Assembly (NCBI GenBank): GCA_048213135.1
Contig: PS015192.1
Coordinates: 62,829 to 89,558 of the forward strand
Source of the DNA: Reclinomonas americana ATCC 50394
Lineage: Eukaryota; Jakobida; Jakobea; Jakobida
Length of the DNA: 26,730 nucleotides
Reading direction: 5' to 3'
The notes beneath the pieces were generated by a model, which made no database searches, was not told the origin of the DNA, and saw only the letters and a list, made by a program, of their open reading frames with translations. The translations under genes and the position numbers were made by a program. Of the stretch, positions 10,701-20,248 are shown in pieces (position 1 is the first letter of the stretch; the number at the start of each line of letters is the position of its first letter).

Positions 10701-13700
10701 GCAGTGACACACCGCGCTCCTCGGCCGCATTACGACGCTCCTCTGACACGCTCAAGTCGTCGGCCAGTCGAGCGTTCTGTTCGCCCAGTCGCTGCACTTG
10801 CAACGAGGCGTCCTCCAGCGAGTTGGTCAACGTCACACACCGATGATCGAGCGACTCGAGCCGCTCCTCGGCAGCACGCAGCTCGCTCCGGAGACGAGTG
10901 ATCTGCAGGCATTCGCCAACATGCGTCAGCTATCAAGCAGGTAGGGCGCGAGAGAGAGCACGGACAATGCAAACCTCATGGTCGGCCTCACGAACATCGC
11001 CGCTGCTCTTGCGCACATCGCTCTCGGCGGCTTCCGCACGCCGGCGCGTCGACGTGAGTTCACTCATGAGCTCATCGACGCGCAGATCCGTCTGCACAAT
11101 CGGTCGGGCGCAGAGTGAGCCACACACACACACACACTACGCTAACAAAAAAAAAGCGACACATTACGGACCTGGTGCGATCGCTCACGCCACTTGTCGA
11201 GCTCGATATCGCGCGCCTTGACAGCCGCGTCCAGCTCCGCGGCACGTCGATGCAAATCCTCGCAGCGAGCTTGCAACTGTGGAAGCGAGGCACATTGTGC
11301 GTCAGACATTGTTGCGAGAATAGTGTCAGTGCGAACATGCACCAAAAACCACTGACCTTGCCGTTGCTGTCAAACACTTCGGTCACTGCGTGCTGAATGC
11401 TCTCGGCGTTCTACAAGAGAGAGCGAGCAAGCAACATCAGCAGCGGTCAATACAGCAGGTGGGGTGACGGCACGCAACTCGCTTGATGGAAGCACCGGCC
11501 GGCATGTACTGGTCGATAGCAGAGGCGATTTGTGCCAGGTCGGCCTCTAACGCCGCATTGGCCTCCTCCAGCGACTGAATGGCTTCGCCGTTCACGGAGG
11601 TCTCCTCGTTAAGCCGATCGGTGAGAATCTGATTCTTGGTTTGTGCCTCGCGCAGGGCATTGTCGAGCTGCAGCAAGGGGAGATGAGCGAGTGGCCCCTT
11701 AATGTCGTGACGAGGCAGTCGATTCTCCCACACACCCTTTCGATTGACAAGCTGAATTCGCGATTGGTGGTTCGCACTTCCCTCAGTGAGCCGTCCAACT
11801 GCAGATATGTTGACGGTGAGGGATGAATGAAATGTCTACTCGTGCACCGAGGGGACACACACATACACACCTCTAGACAGCGCGCTTCGGCATCTAATCT
11901 CGCTTGCTCAGTCGACCGCCACTTGGATTCCGTCTGTGTGCTTTCGCTGGTGAGCCACCAATACGCCAGTCGCCACAGCCAGAGAGACGAAACCAACGCA
12001 CCCTTTCTAGCCTGTCCATAATATCCTCCCGCTCCCGCGAAATCTCGCGAACGCGCGATTCGACCTGCTCAATGTGCGACTCGGCCTGCGACAGCGCCGA
12101 CTCCAAATCCGCCAGCTCACCCTCCAGCTGAATGATGCGTGAGTTATGAAGGCGACACACTGCGCACTCATGGCAGAGACATGAACGGTACCTCACGGCA
12201 ATGATCCACCGTCCTTCGCAGTTCTGACTCGAGCCGATTGCGATCGGTGAGCACACGATCGAGCTCCTCCGAGGCCTGCACACACACACATCCACCCCGG
12301 TTCAGTTTCACCGCACTTCTCCTGCTCCTCCCCGCACGACTCACAAACCTCACGTGAACGACCGACAGCATTTGTGCGCGCGCTTTCCAGCTGCTGCAAG
12401 GCCTCTCGTGAATGGTGCAGCTCCTGCTCGATTTGCTTGTTGATGCGCGCCTGTTCAAATAGCCTCTCCTCACACTGCGCGCATACGGTGAGTGGCCGGA
12501 GGTAGAGGCAACAAACGCACAACCAACTTGCCTTTTCGAGCTTCGCAGCCAGGGTGCTGCGCGCCTCCTCGGCCTCGGCAAAGTCGCGCTCCAACTGCGA
12601 CTTGGACTCGACCACTCGGGCAAACTCGTTCTGCAGCTGCGTCAGGCCCATCGACTTGGCTTGCACCAACTGCCGCAGTTCGTCGCGCGCCTGTTGCATC
12701 TCAGCATCGACCTGTGTCGCATTCTGGTGAGCACAACAGCAGCAGCAGCACACGTGCTTGACGGAGAAATGAAAACACACACCTGCTTTTGCTGCGAGGC
12801 CAACTGTGCATTGTCTTGCTCCGCTTGCAAAAGGCGATCCTCCGTCTGTGCGCACACGCAGAGCAGTGATCGCCACGCAAAGAAGAGAACCAAAGCCGCC
12901 ACCATCATCATCGTTCGCGGGAGAGGAGCAGCAAGAAGGAGCAAGAGGGAAAGGCGAGGAACACGAATCTGTCTCTCTCTTTCTCGTCAGTCTCTCGCTC
13001 TCTCTCTCACTCATTGTCTGCCTGCGCTGAATTCTCTGCTCCTACTACTGCGCGGGGCGGAACGCATGCGCTGCGATGCAGTTTTGCATCGTAGCATGGA
13101 TTCACACCAACCTGACGCATTTTCTTCTCCATGCGTTCAATCTCGTCCTGCTTGGCGTCTGTGATTCCACCCACGAGTGAGCAGCGCGCAGAATAATAAG
13201 AGTGAAGCAAAATGCCACATCAAAAAACGCACCGCGCAGCTGGTTCATGGCATTGGTCAGCGACGAGTTCTCGTTTTGCACCGTCAGCAGCTCCGACGTC
13301 AGCTCATTCTGCACACCACGCAATTCCTCATTGTCGTTCTCCAGACTCTCAATCCGCCGACGCAGCTCCAGCACCTAACAGTAGACGCAGTGAGTGCCAA
13401 GCGGCCACACCAAGGCGCGAAACACCAACGCAACAGCCTCTTGGTGTCCAGGCGGAGGCTGTGGTCCACCGACGCCCGCCGCCGACGACGCAAACAGATG
13501 CTGCGGGAAGCCAAAGTCTCCGCCATTGGCCAGCGGCAGCGGTGTCAACTCGGGCACTTGGATCGACAGCTGCGGCCGCTTCATCTCGCCCTGCTGCTGC
13601 TGCTGCTGATGCGTCGACGACAGCCGATCCAACCGCTCAATCACCGTGCCCAGCATCGCCGACTCCACCGGCGACGCCGACAGCGACGTCTTGAAGACGG

Positions 13701-14215
13701 CATTGAGCGAGGTGGCCTCGGAGCGCAGACGCGCCAGCAGTGCGCCCAGCGCCGGCGATCCAAGCAAGCGACCACCCGACGGAACTCCCAACGAGCGCAG
13801 CAACTCCTCCTGCTCGTCGGCCGCCAACTCTGGCACCGTGGGCGCCGCCGAGGGCAACACAGAGCCCGGCACGCATGTGCGCAGCAGCGCAGTCACCACA
13901 AAGTTGAGCTCGGAGAGGCGTGCGCCGAGTGACGACGACGGTGATCCAGCTGCGGATCGTGGCGACACTCCCGCTGATGATGACGAGGAGGTCATTAGAA
14001 CGCCATTGCCACCGCCGCCACCTGTGTGAGAGAGAGATGTGTGAGTGGGCCCGCGGTCCGAATTGTGAAACCACTCTCTCTCCAGCACACTTTTTGTCTC
14101 ACAAACACGAAAAGTGCGCTCACACATGCGCGCACGCACACAGTGAACATGCATATTCACGCGCGTACATGCATGTGTGTGAGAGAGAGAGTGGAGACTC
14201 ACCGTCGAAATACAT
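4755..14215 (-). CDS. Giant coiled-coil protein, about 2103 residues, 40 exons
   Basis: Not assignable to a named family. Exons in order: 14203-14215, 13426-14021, 13233-13374, 13112-13158, 12783-12845, 12532-12723, 12349-12474, 12192-12275, 12002-12127, 11871-11933, 11736-11798, 11479-11667, 11357-11410, 11172-11276, 10975-11091, 10663-10902, 10248-10589, 10092-10175, 9948-10031, 9801-9884, 9432-9555, 9246-9358, 9062-9161, 8824-9003, 8605-8741, 8335-8530, 7954-8260, 7688-7888, 7441-7621, 7228-7359, 7021-7155, 6835-6957, 6639-6770, 6412-6570, 6016-6361, 5683-5951, 5479-5615, 5241-5415, 5085-5165, 4755-5024. They sum to 6312 bases in one frame. Residues 1-203 are Gly/Ser/Pro-rich with a Q6 tract; from about 204 to near the end it is charged heptad coiled coil (NENSSLTNAMNQLR, LENDIRELNRK), broken near 1305-1365 by SALDEATSADLPDSA and following. 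The donor of exon 2 is the least certain. General form resembles rootletin, centrosomal or myosin-rod proteins; a cytoskeletal or basal-body role is inference only. Confidence 0.8.
10266..10481 (-). repeat. Tandem 34-residue duplication in the coiled coil
   Basis: Within the 114-residue exon 10248-10589, two 34-residue units 38 residues apart align without gaps with 17 identities. Both end in a shared LALRD core (QLALRDSALADA and KLALRDAALATA). The 38-residue period is not a whole number of heptads, so the register must shift by three residues between copies. Confidence 0.65.
12475..12531 (-). other. GC-AG intron, 57 bases, divisible by three
   Basis: In the coiled-coil gene the exon ending in AAG at 12532 is followed by gcaagt rather than GT, and the next exon starts TGTGAGGAG at 12474. 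Removing it joins AAKLEK to CEERLFEQAR. The 57 bases are also open in frame and would insert 19 hydrophobic, Cys-rich residues that break the coiled coil, so splicing is favoured. Confidence 0.65.
13591..13608 (-). repeat. CAG/CTG trinucleotide run encoding Q6
   Basis: Six consecutive CAG codons on the minus strand in the non-helical N-terminal region of the coiled-coil protein. Confidence 0.85.
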
Positions 14216-14325
14216 CGCGCACGGCCCGCTTTTTGTTTGATTTGGTGGACAGACGCTCGCTCTGTCCCATTCACCAAACTGTCCCAGCGGTCGGTCACTC
14301 GCGCACACAGACAGAGAGTGCGAGG
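14216..14325. promoter_or_regulatory. 110-base bidirectional promoter
   Basis: The start codons of the minus-strand coiled-coil gene and the plus-strand DUF936-like gene are 110 bases apart and divergent, so both core promoters and leaders must share or overlap this segment. No recognised element (TATA, CRE) was found. The first coding exon of the coiled-coil gene (14203-14215, MYFDG) is only 13 bases, so regulatory sequence could extend into its first intron. Confidence 0.55.
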
Positions 14326-17300
14326 ATGCTCTCGCTGTCTGTGGGCTTTCTGGAGACACTGGCCACTGGCCGCAGCATTGAGCGATTCCCTCCCAATGTC
14401 TATGCAGAGGTCTCTTGTCTCACGCACAGAGTGAATATGCAACTCGTGTTTGCTCACACACACACTCACAGGTTCGCAAGATCATTCCACTGCGTGCGCT
14501 GCTCGCTGGTCAAGGCGACTTGCTGTTGCGTGTTGCGTTTTGCTTGCACTTTCCCCTTACTCTCGACTCTCACTTTCATGTGATTGATTGACAAGTCGCG
14601 GCTATCGGTATGCACTGGAGTTGACTGACCAGGCGCACTCGGTGCGAGTGCTGTTGCATCCGTCGCTGTCGGGTGTGGTTGAAGAGGGGCGACTCAGTGC
14701 CGGTGGATCTGTGCGACTGGAGGGCATCAATCGCACATATGAGCTCAGTGGGCGACCGGTGACCGTGGTCACGCGCATGCATGTGGAACGCAGTGCGGCC
14801 GAGGCGACACCGTCGACAGAGATCTCACGACCACGTGGTGGAGGGCGCGGTGCAGCATCGCAGCCGGTGTATGTGCCAAACAAGGCACTGGATGAGTTCC
14901 TCGACGGGCGCAGCGTCGCTGCCGAGAAGGCCGAGTTGTCGGATATTTTGTTTCCGTTTTCGTCCTCGTCGATGGCATTGTCGTCCAAGGCCTCTGCAGC
15001 GGCACTATCGCAAGCGCGGTGGGTGTCTTTGTTCTCGCTGTCCGCAGCGAGTGATGCTGAGCAGGGTTTGTTGCACAGGCCGGCAACGGCGGCGCATTTT
15101 GAATTGGTTCGTGCTCCTGCGGGCGAGCCAGCGCGACTGTTGCACGAGGAGGCACAGGCAGCGCGTCCTGCATCTGTTGCCGCGGCCATGACCACCGGGG
15201 GTGGCTCTTCGCCTCGGCGTTGGGCCGAGCCGGGACCGATGAAGTTGCCGCTGGCAGTCGCCAGCTCCATGGGTGCGTTCCTCATTACTTGGTCTTCCCC
15301 GTCTTGAGAAGCTCATGTGGTGGCGCAATCAGATACTGCGGTACCACCATGGCGAGGTGGCGCACCGAGCGGCGTGACTGCTGCCGATCCGAGTTTGCGG
15401 CGTGTGCAGTCGGATCGCGTGCGGAGCGAGTCGGTGCCGCCACCGCAGTCGCGCGAAGACAGCGACGACGGTGGCGCGGCGATGAATCGACTCCTCGCCA
15501 ATGCCACGCCGCGGACTCGCAAGCGGTGGGATCAGCGAGCGACTGTGCGCGAGTTCCCAGTGCTGCAGCCTGTGGACATGAGCGAGCCAGCGGGCGGCAG
15601 CCTTGCTGTTCCCGACGAGAAACGAGCACCCAGTCCGGGATTGCAGGCCGACAGCGTGGCATTCCTGTTTGCACAAGGTCCGTTGGGGGATGCTTGCTGT
15701 GCTCCCTTTTCCTCATCACTGATGCCGCGCATGCAGCCCCTCCATCGCCGCGAGATCCCACTGCCAGCGTGATTGTGGCGGCTGGCGAGAGCGATGCCGA
15801 CGACGATGGTGAGTGGAGCATTGCGAGTGACCAGGAATCGGCGGCGACTCCGGCGGGGGGCGCCAGTGTCGGTGGGTGAAGTGATTGCTTGTGCTCGTCC
15901 TGATGCTCGTCTATTCATTTTTCGTTGAGGAACAGCGAGCTCAGCCACCACCACGGCCACCACGACAGCCACCACCATCACCTCTTCTGCTGCTGCTGGT
16001 GCGCCATCACTCGCACCACAATCCATTGCTGTGTCGACTCCACCGCCATTCTTGCCGCCTTTTGCACTGCCTGTGTCGGAATACGTGTCCTCACCATCGA
16101 ACGCTTCGGGTGCGTCTTTTTTTCCAACGCCAGCAGTCCGTGTGTGTTCCCTCTGCTGACAGCACCACAGGCGACGCATTCCCTGTCGTCTATGCCAGTG
16201 CGAACGGATCCAAGAGACCTCACAGTGCCGGCACCAACGCCGCTCAGCACGCCAGGATGACGACCAACACCGTCAACGCCGCGCGCAAGAGTGTCCGCGA
16301 CGAACAGGAGGCTGCCGGCCAACCGCTGTCGGCCAGATCGCGGCGACTCGTTGCAGAGTCGAGCGACAGCGAATCGGGCAAGTCGGGGAGTGCGAGCGCT
16401 CGCGGGCGCTTCACCCGCACACCGCGTGGATGGAGTGCCGAGCCGGAAGCCGGTGGCGCAGTCTTGCCACCGAAGAAACAAGTGCAGCAGTGGGAGAACA
16501 CGCTGCGTGACAAGCGCACTGATTTGCGCGGCACACCGCTGCACATCAAGGAGGATCCGTTGCGTGTGGGCAAGCAGGATGAGGGGAGCCCTCCGTGGGA
16601 CAAGTCGCAGGCAGAGCCGCCGGCACGCGTGCCCGGCTCGCCCACACCGTCGAGCCCGCTCAGTGCGCGCAAGAGACCAGGAAGCGGTCGCACACCGGAA
16701 AAACAACAACAACGACAAGAACAACGACAGGAGCAGCAGCGAGGACCTAGTGCTCACCCAGATCAACAGCAGGGGCCGACAGCACCGACTGCAGCGCGGT
16801 CGTTGATGTACCAGGAGAACTCGGAGCCGCTGTTTACCGCTCACGAGGCTTTCAGCGTGCCTCTCAGCATGCGCACGCAAATGTGGACTACGTCGCTGCG
16901 TGATCAGGATCTGCCGTCGTCGGCGTCGGCGAGTGCCACCGGCAGCTCCATGTCGCCGCGCATGAAGGGCACGTCACCGCCCCAGGCTGCAGCAGCTCCA
17001 GGCGCAGCACGTCCTGCTGTGCGTGCAGCCGGTGTCACAAAGGGCTCACCGCCACCGCCCCCCACTGTCACCTCGCCGTCGTCGGCGACAAGTCCACCAC
17101 CACCAGACGACGGAGCGCCCAGGTCGTCCAACCGCACGCGTGCGCAATGGGATCGACCGGTGACGCCAGCCGTGCTGGAGCCGACGGAGAGCGTCAATAG
17201 CATGCGTGTGCCGCGACTCATGGAGGCGCCGACGGCAACTCTGTCGGCCATGGCTGCTGCACCGGCGCCCACGTCGGCCACCACCACGCTCACTGCTGCG

Positions 17301-19178
17301 TCGGCGGCGACTCGACGCGGCAAGGTGCGGAGTGCGAGTGCGCATCGTCGATCCTTCTCCGAGGCGCCAGCTCGCCGCACCGAGCCCGTCAGCTCCGTTC
17401 CCATGCCTGCGAATCCGCAACTGGTGCCCAACAGTGGCCGCAAGACCGCCCTGCACGTCACCGTCACCCGTCACTCCGCCGACCGGGAGGCACCGACGGA
17501 GAGCGTCCCGCGAAAGGCGGCCACTGTGCGCGCCAACCCTCCAGCCAGTGCGCCTCCACCACCGCCGCCGCCACCACCAGCCCCGCTGCCGCCACTTGCC
17601 GACTTGAAGAAGACTGGCGTGTCGGCAACCGCAGGTGACGACGGAGACGATGAGCGTGGCAGTGATTCGGGTGTGGACCCCACCGAGGAGCAGGACCGTG
17701 AACTGGCGGTGGCGTGGGATCGAGCACGACAGCTGCGTCAGGTGCTGGAGGTGACGTTGCCCAAGTCGCAGGCGGCAGCTCCGCCCGTGGTCGTCATGCC
17801 CACCAGCGTCTCGCTGCCGTCGTCGCCACCGCGTGCTGATCCGTGAGTCACTCGCCCTTCTTGCGGTGGACCGTGTCGCAATTCGTCTCATCATATGTGT
17901 TGCAACGCGCAGGGGAGCCGAAGCCGTGGGTTCGGTGGCTCGCATCGCACGGCAAGTGCGTACTCTGAAGGAGGAAAAGGCACGCGTGATCCAGCAGCTC
18001 ATGGACGAGAGCACCGAGTGCGAGGCGCTGGAAATGTGCAGTCGGTGCGTCTGTTTTCACAGGCATGCCTGCGCTTCTCGCTTGACACAGTGTTCTGCTT
18101 GTGCTCGACAGTGAATTTGCGGAGTTGGCCAGCAGTGTCTCGCGGCGCATCGACCCGGCGCGGTTGGTGTACGACTGCCTGACGTTCCACGACACAATTT
18201 TGAGGAGGTTTGTTTGCGATGCGTGGGGGAGTCTCTCTCTCTCTCTGTATTCACCAAGTCACGGTGCCGCAGAATACGCGCCTACGAGAGGCTGCTGGAC
18301 CCGCAAAAACCGCCGTCGTCCAGTGACGAGGGCGCGTCGGATACCGCAAGTGCAGCGTCCAGCGAACCAGAGCGACCGGCTGTTGGGCCGGGCACTGCCG
18401 CTCTGTTGGCTGTCACACAACAACAGCAGCAGCAGCAGCTGTTGCCGAAACGCCGACCTGCTGCCGGGTTGAGCAGCACACCAACCGTGCGCTCAACACT
18501 GCCGGTGGCGGCGACGACGACGGCGGCACAGCCGAGTGGCAAGTCCTCCAGCGGCGCATCGCGCAACCGCATGAGTCTCGGCTCTACGGCTCCGGCCGAC
18601 ATGCGCAAGCTCCTCCAGGCCGCAGCGGTGCAAGCACCAGTGCCAGCTTCCTCTGCTGCCTCCGCCTCCGCTCCTGCCCCCGCCACACCGCGAAGTGGGT
18701 GGCGAGCGCCGCCGGTGGTGGCCACCGACGAGCTGCTGGTGCAGTGGCGTGAGCTGGCTTGTGAGGTGGAGAAGTGGTTTGCCGTGTTTGTTTTGCAAGG
18801 GTGCTTGGGCACGGCGGCATCGCCCACCGGCAGTCCCGCTCCAGTGGTGCGTGTGCTTCTGCTGCCCTCCGTCGTTGCTGCTGCTGCTGTTGTGATAACC
18901 CTATCTACTCGCGGCAGGACACACAACGCTCGATGCTCTTTGCGCCGGGTGGGCGGCGACGCGCGCACACCGATATTGCGTCCATGCTGCAAGATTTGTC
19001 GCGCTGGGTCGACACTGTGTTCGCCCTGAGCATGCACGAGGGCGAAAGCAAACTCTCCGGCCGCTCCCAGTCCGAGTCGCATTTCGAGCTGATGGTCAAC
19101 CTGCGCGAAGCACTCTCCACCTGCTCCTCCTCCTCCTCCGCCACTGCCGCAGCTTCCCTCCACGCCGCGCCATCATGA
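14326..19178 (+). CDS. DUF936-like protein, about 1408 residues, 11 exons
   Basis: Resembles plant DUF936 (PF06075) proteins at both ends. Exons: 14326-14409, 14472-14524, 14596-15272, 15309-15677, 15737-15871, 15936-16109, 16171-17842, 17913-18044, 18112-18207, 18273-18846, 18918-19178; sum 4227 bases, in frame. The N-terminus reads LSVGFLETLATG, VYAEVRKIIPLRALL, GDLLRGYRYALELTDQAHSV, then LEGINRTYELSGRP, following the order of the plant domain (PGVLxKLL, LLQVxxIVPAL, GDLxxxQGFYLKVSDSSHA). The long middle is Ser/Pro/Thr/Ala-rich and disordered, with many basic stretches and Q7 and polyproline tracts. The C-terminus becomes helical: LKEEKARVIQQLMDES, RRIDPARLVYDCLTFHD, CEVEKWFAVFVLQ, DIASMLQDLSRWVDTV, matching the WF and ML..L..W pattern I recall from plant homologues. 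Biochemical function is unknown. The fourth exon could instead start at 15312; frame is unaffected. Confidence 0.7.
16110..16170 (+). other. Intron with two acceptors that choose between two frames
   Basis: Acceptors gacag (exon from 16163) and accacag (exon from 16171) are 8 bases apart. The downstream one opens the 1672-base exon and the full-length protein. The upstream one gives a different frame ending at TGA 16258-16260, for a product of about 529 residues with only the OB-like N-terminal region. Confidence 0.55.
18418..18438 (+). repeat. CAA/CAG run encoding Q7
   Basis: Two CAA and five CAG codons in the disordered middle of the tenth exon of the DUF936-like gene. Confidence 0.85.
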
Positions 19179-19248
19179 CAATGTAACACCGAAGCGATTC
19201 CTTCACTCTTCCTCAGAGTGCAGTTCGTGGATTTCTGCGTCTTCATGC
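19179..19248. other. 70-base convergent intergenic spacer
   Basis: Between the TGA of the DUF936-like gene and the TGA of the UBE2W-like gene. A TGTAAC lies 5 bases after the plus-strand stop; no AATAAA is present on either strand. Confidence 0.6.
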
Positions 19249-20146
19249 TCAGCACTTGTCGTCTGCGCACCCGGGGGGGCGGGATGAGTGAGTTACCAGC
19301 TGCGCAAACAGTGAACAGCGTGCAGCACGCACCATGGAAGTCCCAGCGAGTCAGCTTGGGCGACCGATCGTAGCCGACCATGCTGACATATCTCGCGTCA
19401 TCGGCCGGCCCCACCTTGCATCGCACGTGAGCAGAAGAGAAAAAAGAGACAAGGAGGAGGAGGATGAGGAAGACCTTCTCTGTGGCCGACGAGAGCATGC
19501 TCTGCAGCGAGATGCACACCGAGGCCACTGTCAACACCGGACTCCACTCGTCGTACAGCGTCGACAGGCAAATGTGTCCATTCGAGTACACATGTGGCTG
19601 CGCAACACAATAAAAGAAGAGTAAGGTTCTCTGGGTGGGAAGAGAGAGCACATATGTGAGCGTGTGTGCGCAACGTGTCGCGGTGGACTGCCCACAAACA
19701 CCACCTCCGGACTGTCGACTGCACAAAAAGAGGGTGTGAGAGTCTCTTCCTCTTGTCTCTCTTTCTCTCACCACACACTCACCCGGGTATTGATCACTGA
19801 AGCGGAAACGAACTCTGTGCGTGTAAGAAGAGTGTGAGTTGACAGAGGAAGAGGAGGGAGTTGAGGAGAGAGAGAGAGAGAGAGAGAATGAGTGCACAAG
19901 CGAACCTGAATGTTTCGTCCTCATACAGACTACCTGGTGCGCCGTGGATCCACACGTAGGCCTCGTCGGAGCGACCAGCAGGCACTGCCGACTGTGTGTG
20001 CATGTGAGTGAGTGACTGTGTGTGTGAGAGAGAGTGACACAAAGAGGCACACACACACACACCTCGTCAATCTCAATGCCCTCTGGTGGCGACGAGCGCA
20101 GCTTGCCCAGCTCCTTCTCCAGTCTTCGATGCTTGAGGCCGCTCAT
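19249..20146 (-). CDS. UBE2W: UBE2W-type E2 ubiquitin-conjugating enzyme
   Basis: Ubiquitin-conjugating enzyme of the UBE2W/UBC16 class, which in animals attaches ubiquitin to the alpha-amino group of disordered protein N-termini. Exons: 20063-20146, 19906-19991, 19783-19814, 19675-19718, 19475-19597, 19333-19414, 19249-19262; 465 bases, 154 residues, against 151 in human. Visible family marks: start LKHRRLEKELGKL, APGSLYEDETFR, FRFSDQYPVDSPEVVF, then PHVYSNGHICLS with the catalytic Cys and the class-specific HVYSN in place of the usual HPN, and SVCISLQSMLSS. The C-terminus is LTRWDFHDDKC, matching the UBE2W tail (TKWWYHDDTC) with the two aromatic positions partly changed. The last exon is only 14 bases and was recognised because it restores HDDKC and a stop. 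It lies 102 bases downstream of the 7TM gene's stop on the same strand, each gene presumably with its own promoter. Confidence 0.93.
19866..19888. repeat. GA microsatellite in UBE2W intron 2
   Basis: About eleven GA units; on the coding strand a CT tract upstream of the exon 3 acceptor. Confidence 0.8.
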
Positions 20147-20248
20147 TCGCTCTCTCGTTCCTCTTTATTAAAGAGTGAGTTGTGGACGCACGCAGGACGA
20201 AACTAGATTTTGGTTTATTAAGAGAGTTCTTCTTCCTCGCTGCGCTGC
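20147..20248 (-). promoter_or_regulatory. 102-base spacer: 7TM 3' end and UBE2W promoter
   Basis: Holds the 3' UTR of the 7TM gene and the promoter and leader of UBE2W. It contains two AATAAA copies on the minus strand (20214-20219 and 20164-20169); the second sits 18 bases before the UBE2W start codon. Confidence 0.55.
20214..20219 (-). terminator. Candidate polyadenylation signal AATAAA
   Basis: AATAAA begins 30 bases after the TGA of the 7TM gene on the same strand, a normal place for a poly(A) signal. It is one of the few AATAAA hexamers at a gene end in this window. Confidence 0.5.

Noticed and set aside
12193-13014. Continuous 273-residue minus-strand frame with hydrophobic stretches
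   Set aside because: It runs through several introns of the coiled-coil gene; the hydrophobic parts are translated intron sequence.
4755-14215. Splitting the coiled-coil locus into two or more genes
   Set aside because: No internal stop, start context or spacer was needed; frame and phase match at all 39 junctions, though a split cannot be fully excluded without transcripts.
14996-15055. A 29-base intron (GTGGGT to CCGCAG) in the third exon of the DUF936-like gene
   Set aside because: The sequence is open in frame without removal, and removal would change the frame.
16257-19178. A separate gene starting at ATG 16257, overlapping the end of an upstream gene
   Set aside because: Use of the acceptor at 16170 fuses the upstream exons in frame with this region, and the C-terminal part fits the same plant protein family as the N-terminal part.
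18905-20146. A 413-residue minus-strand frame covering UBE2W
   Set aside because: It contains introns rich in Ser/His/Thr low complexity; the spliced 154-residue model matches UBE2W end to end.
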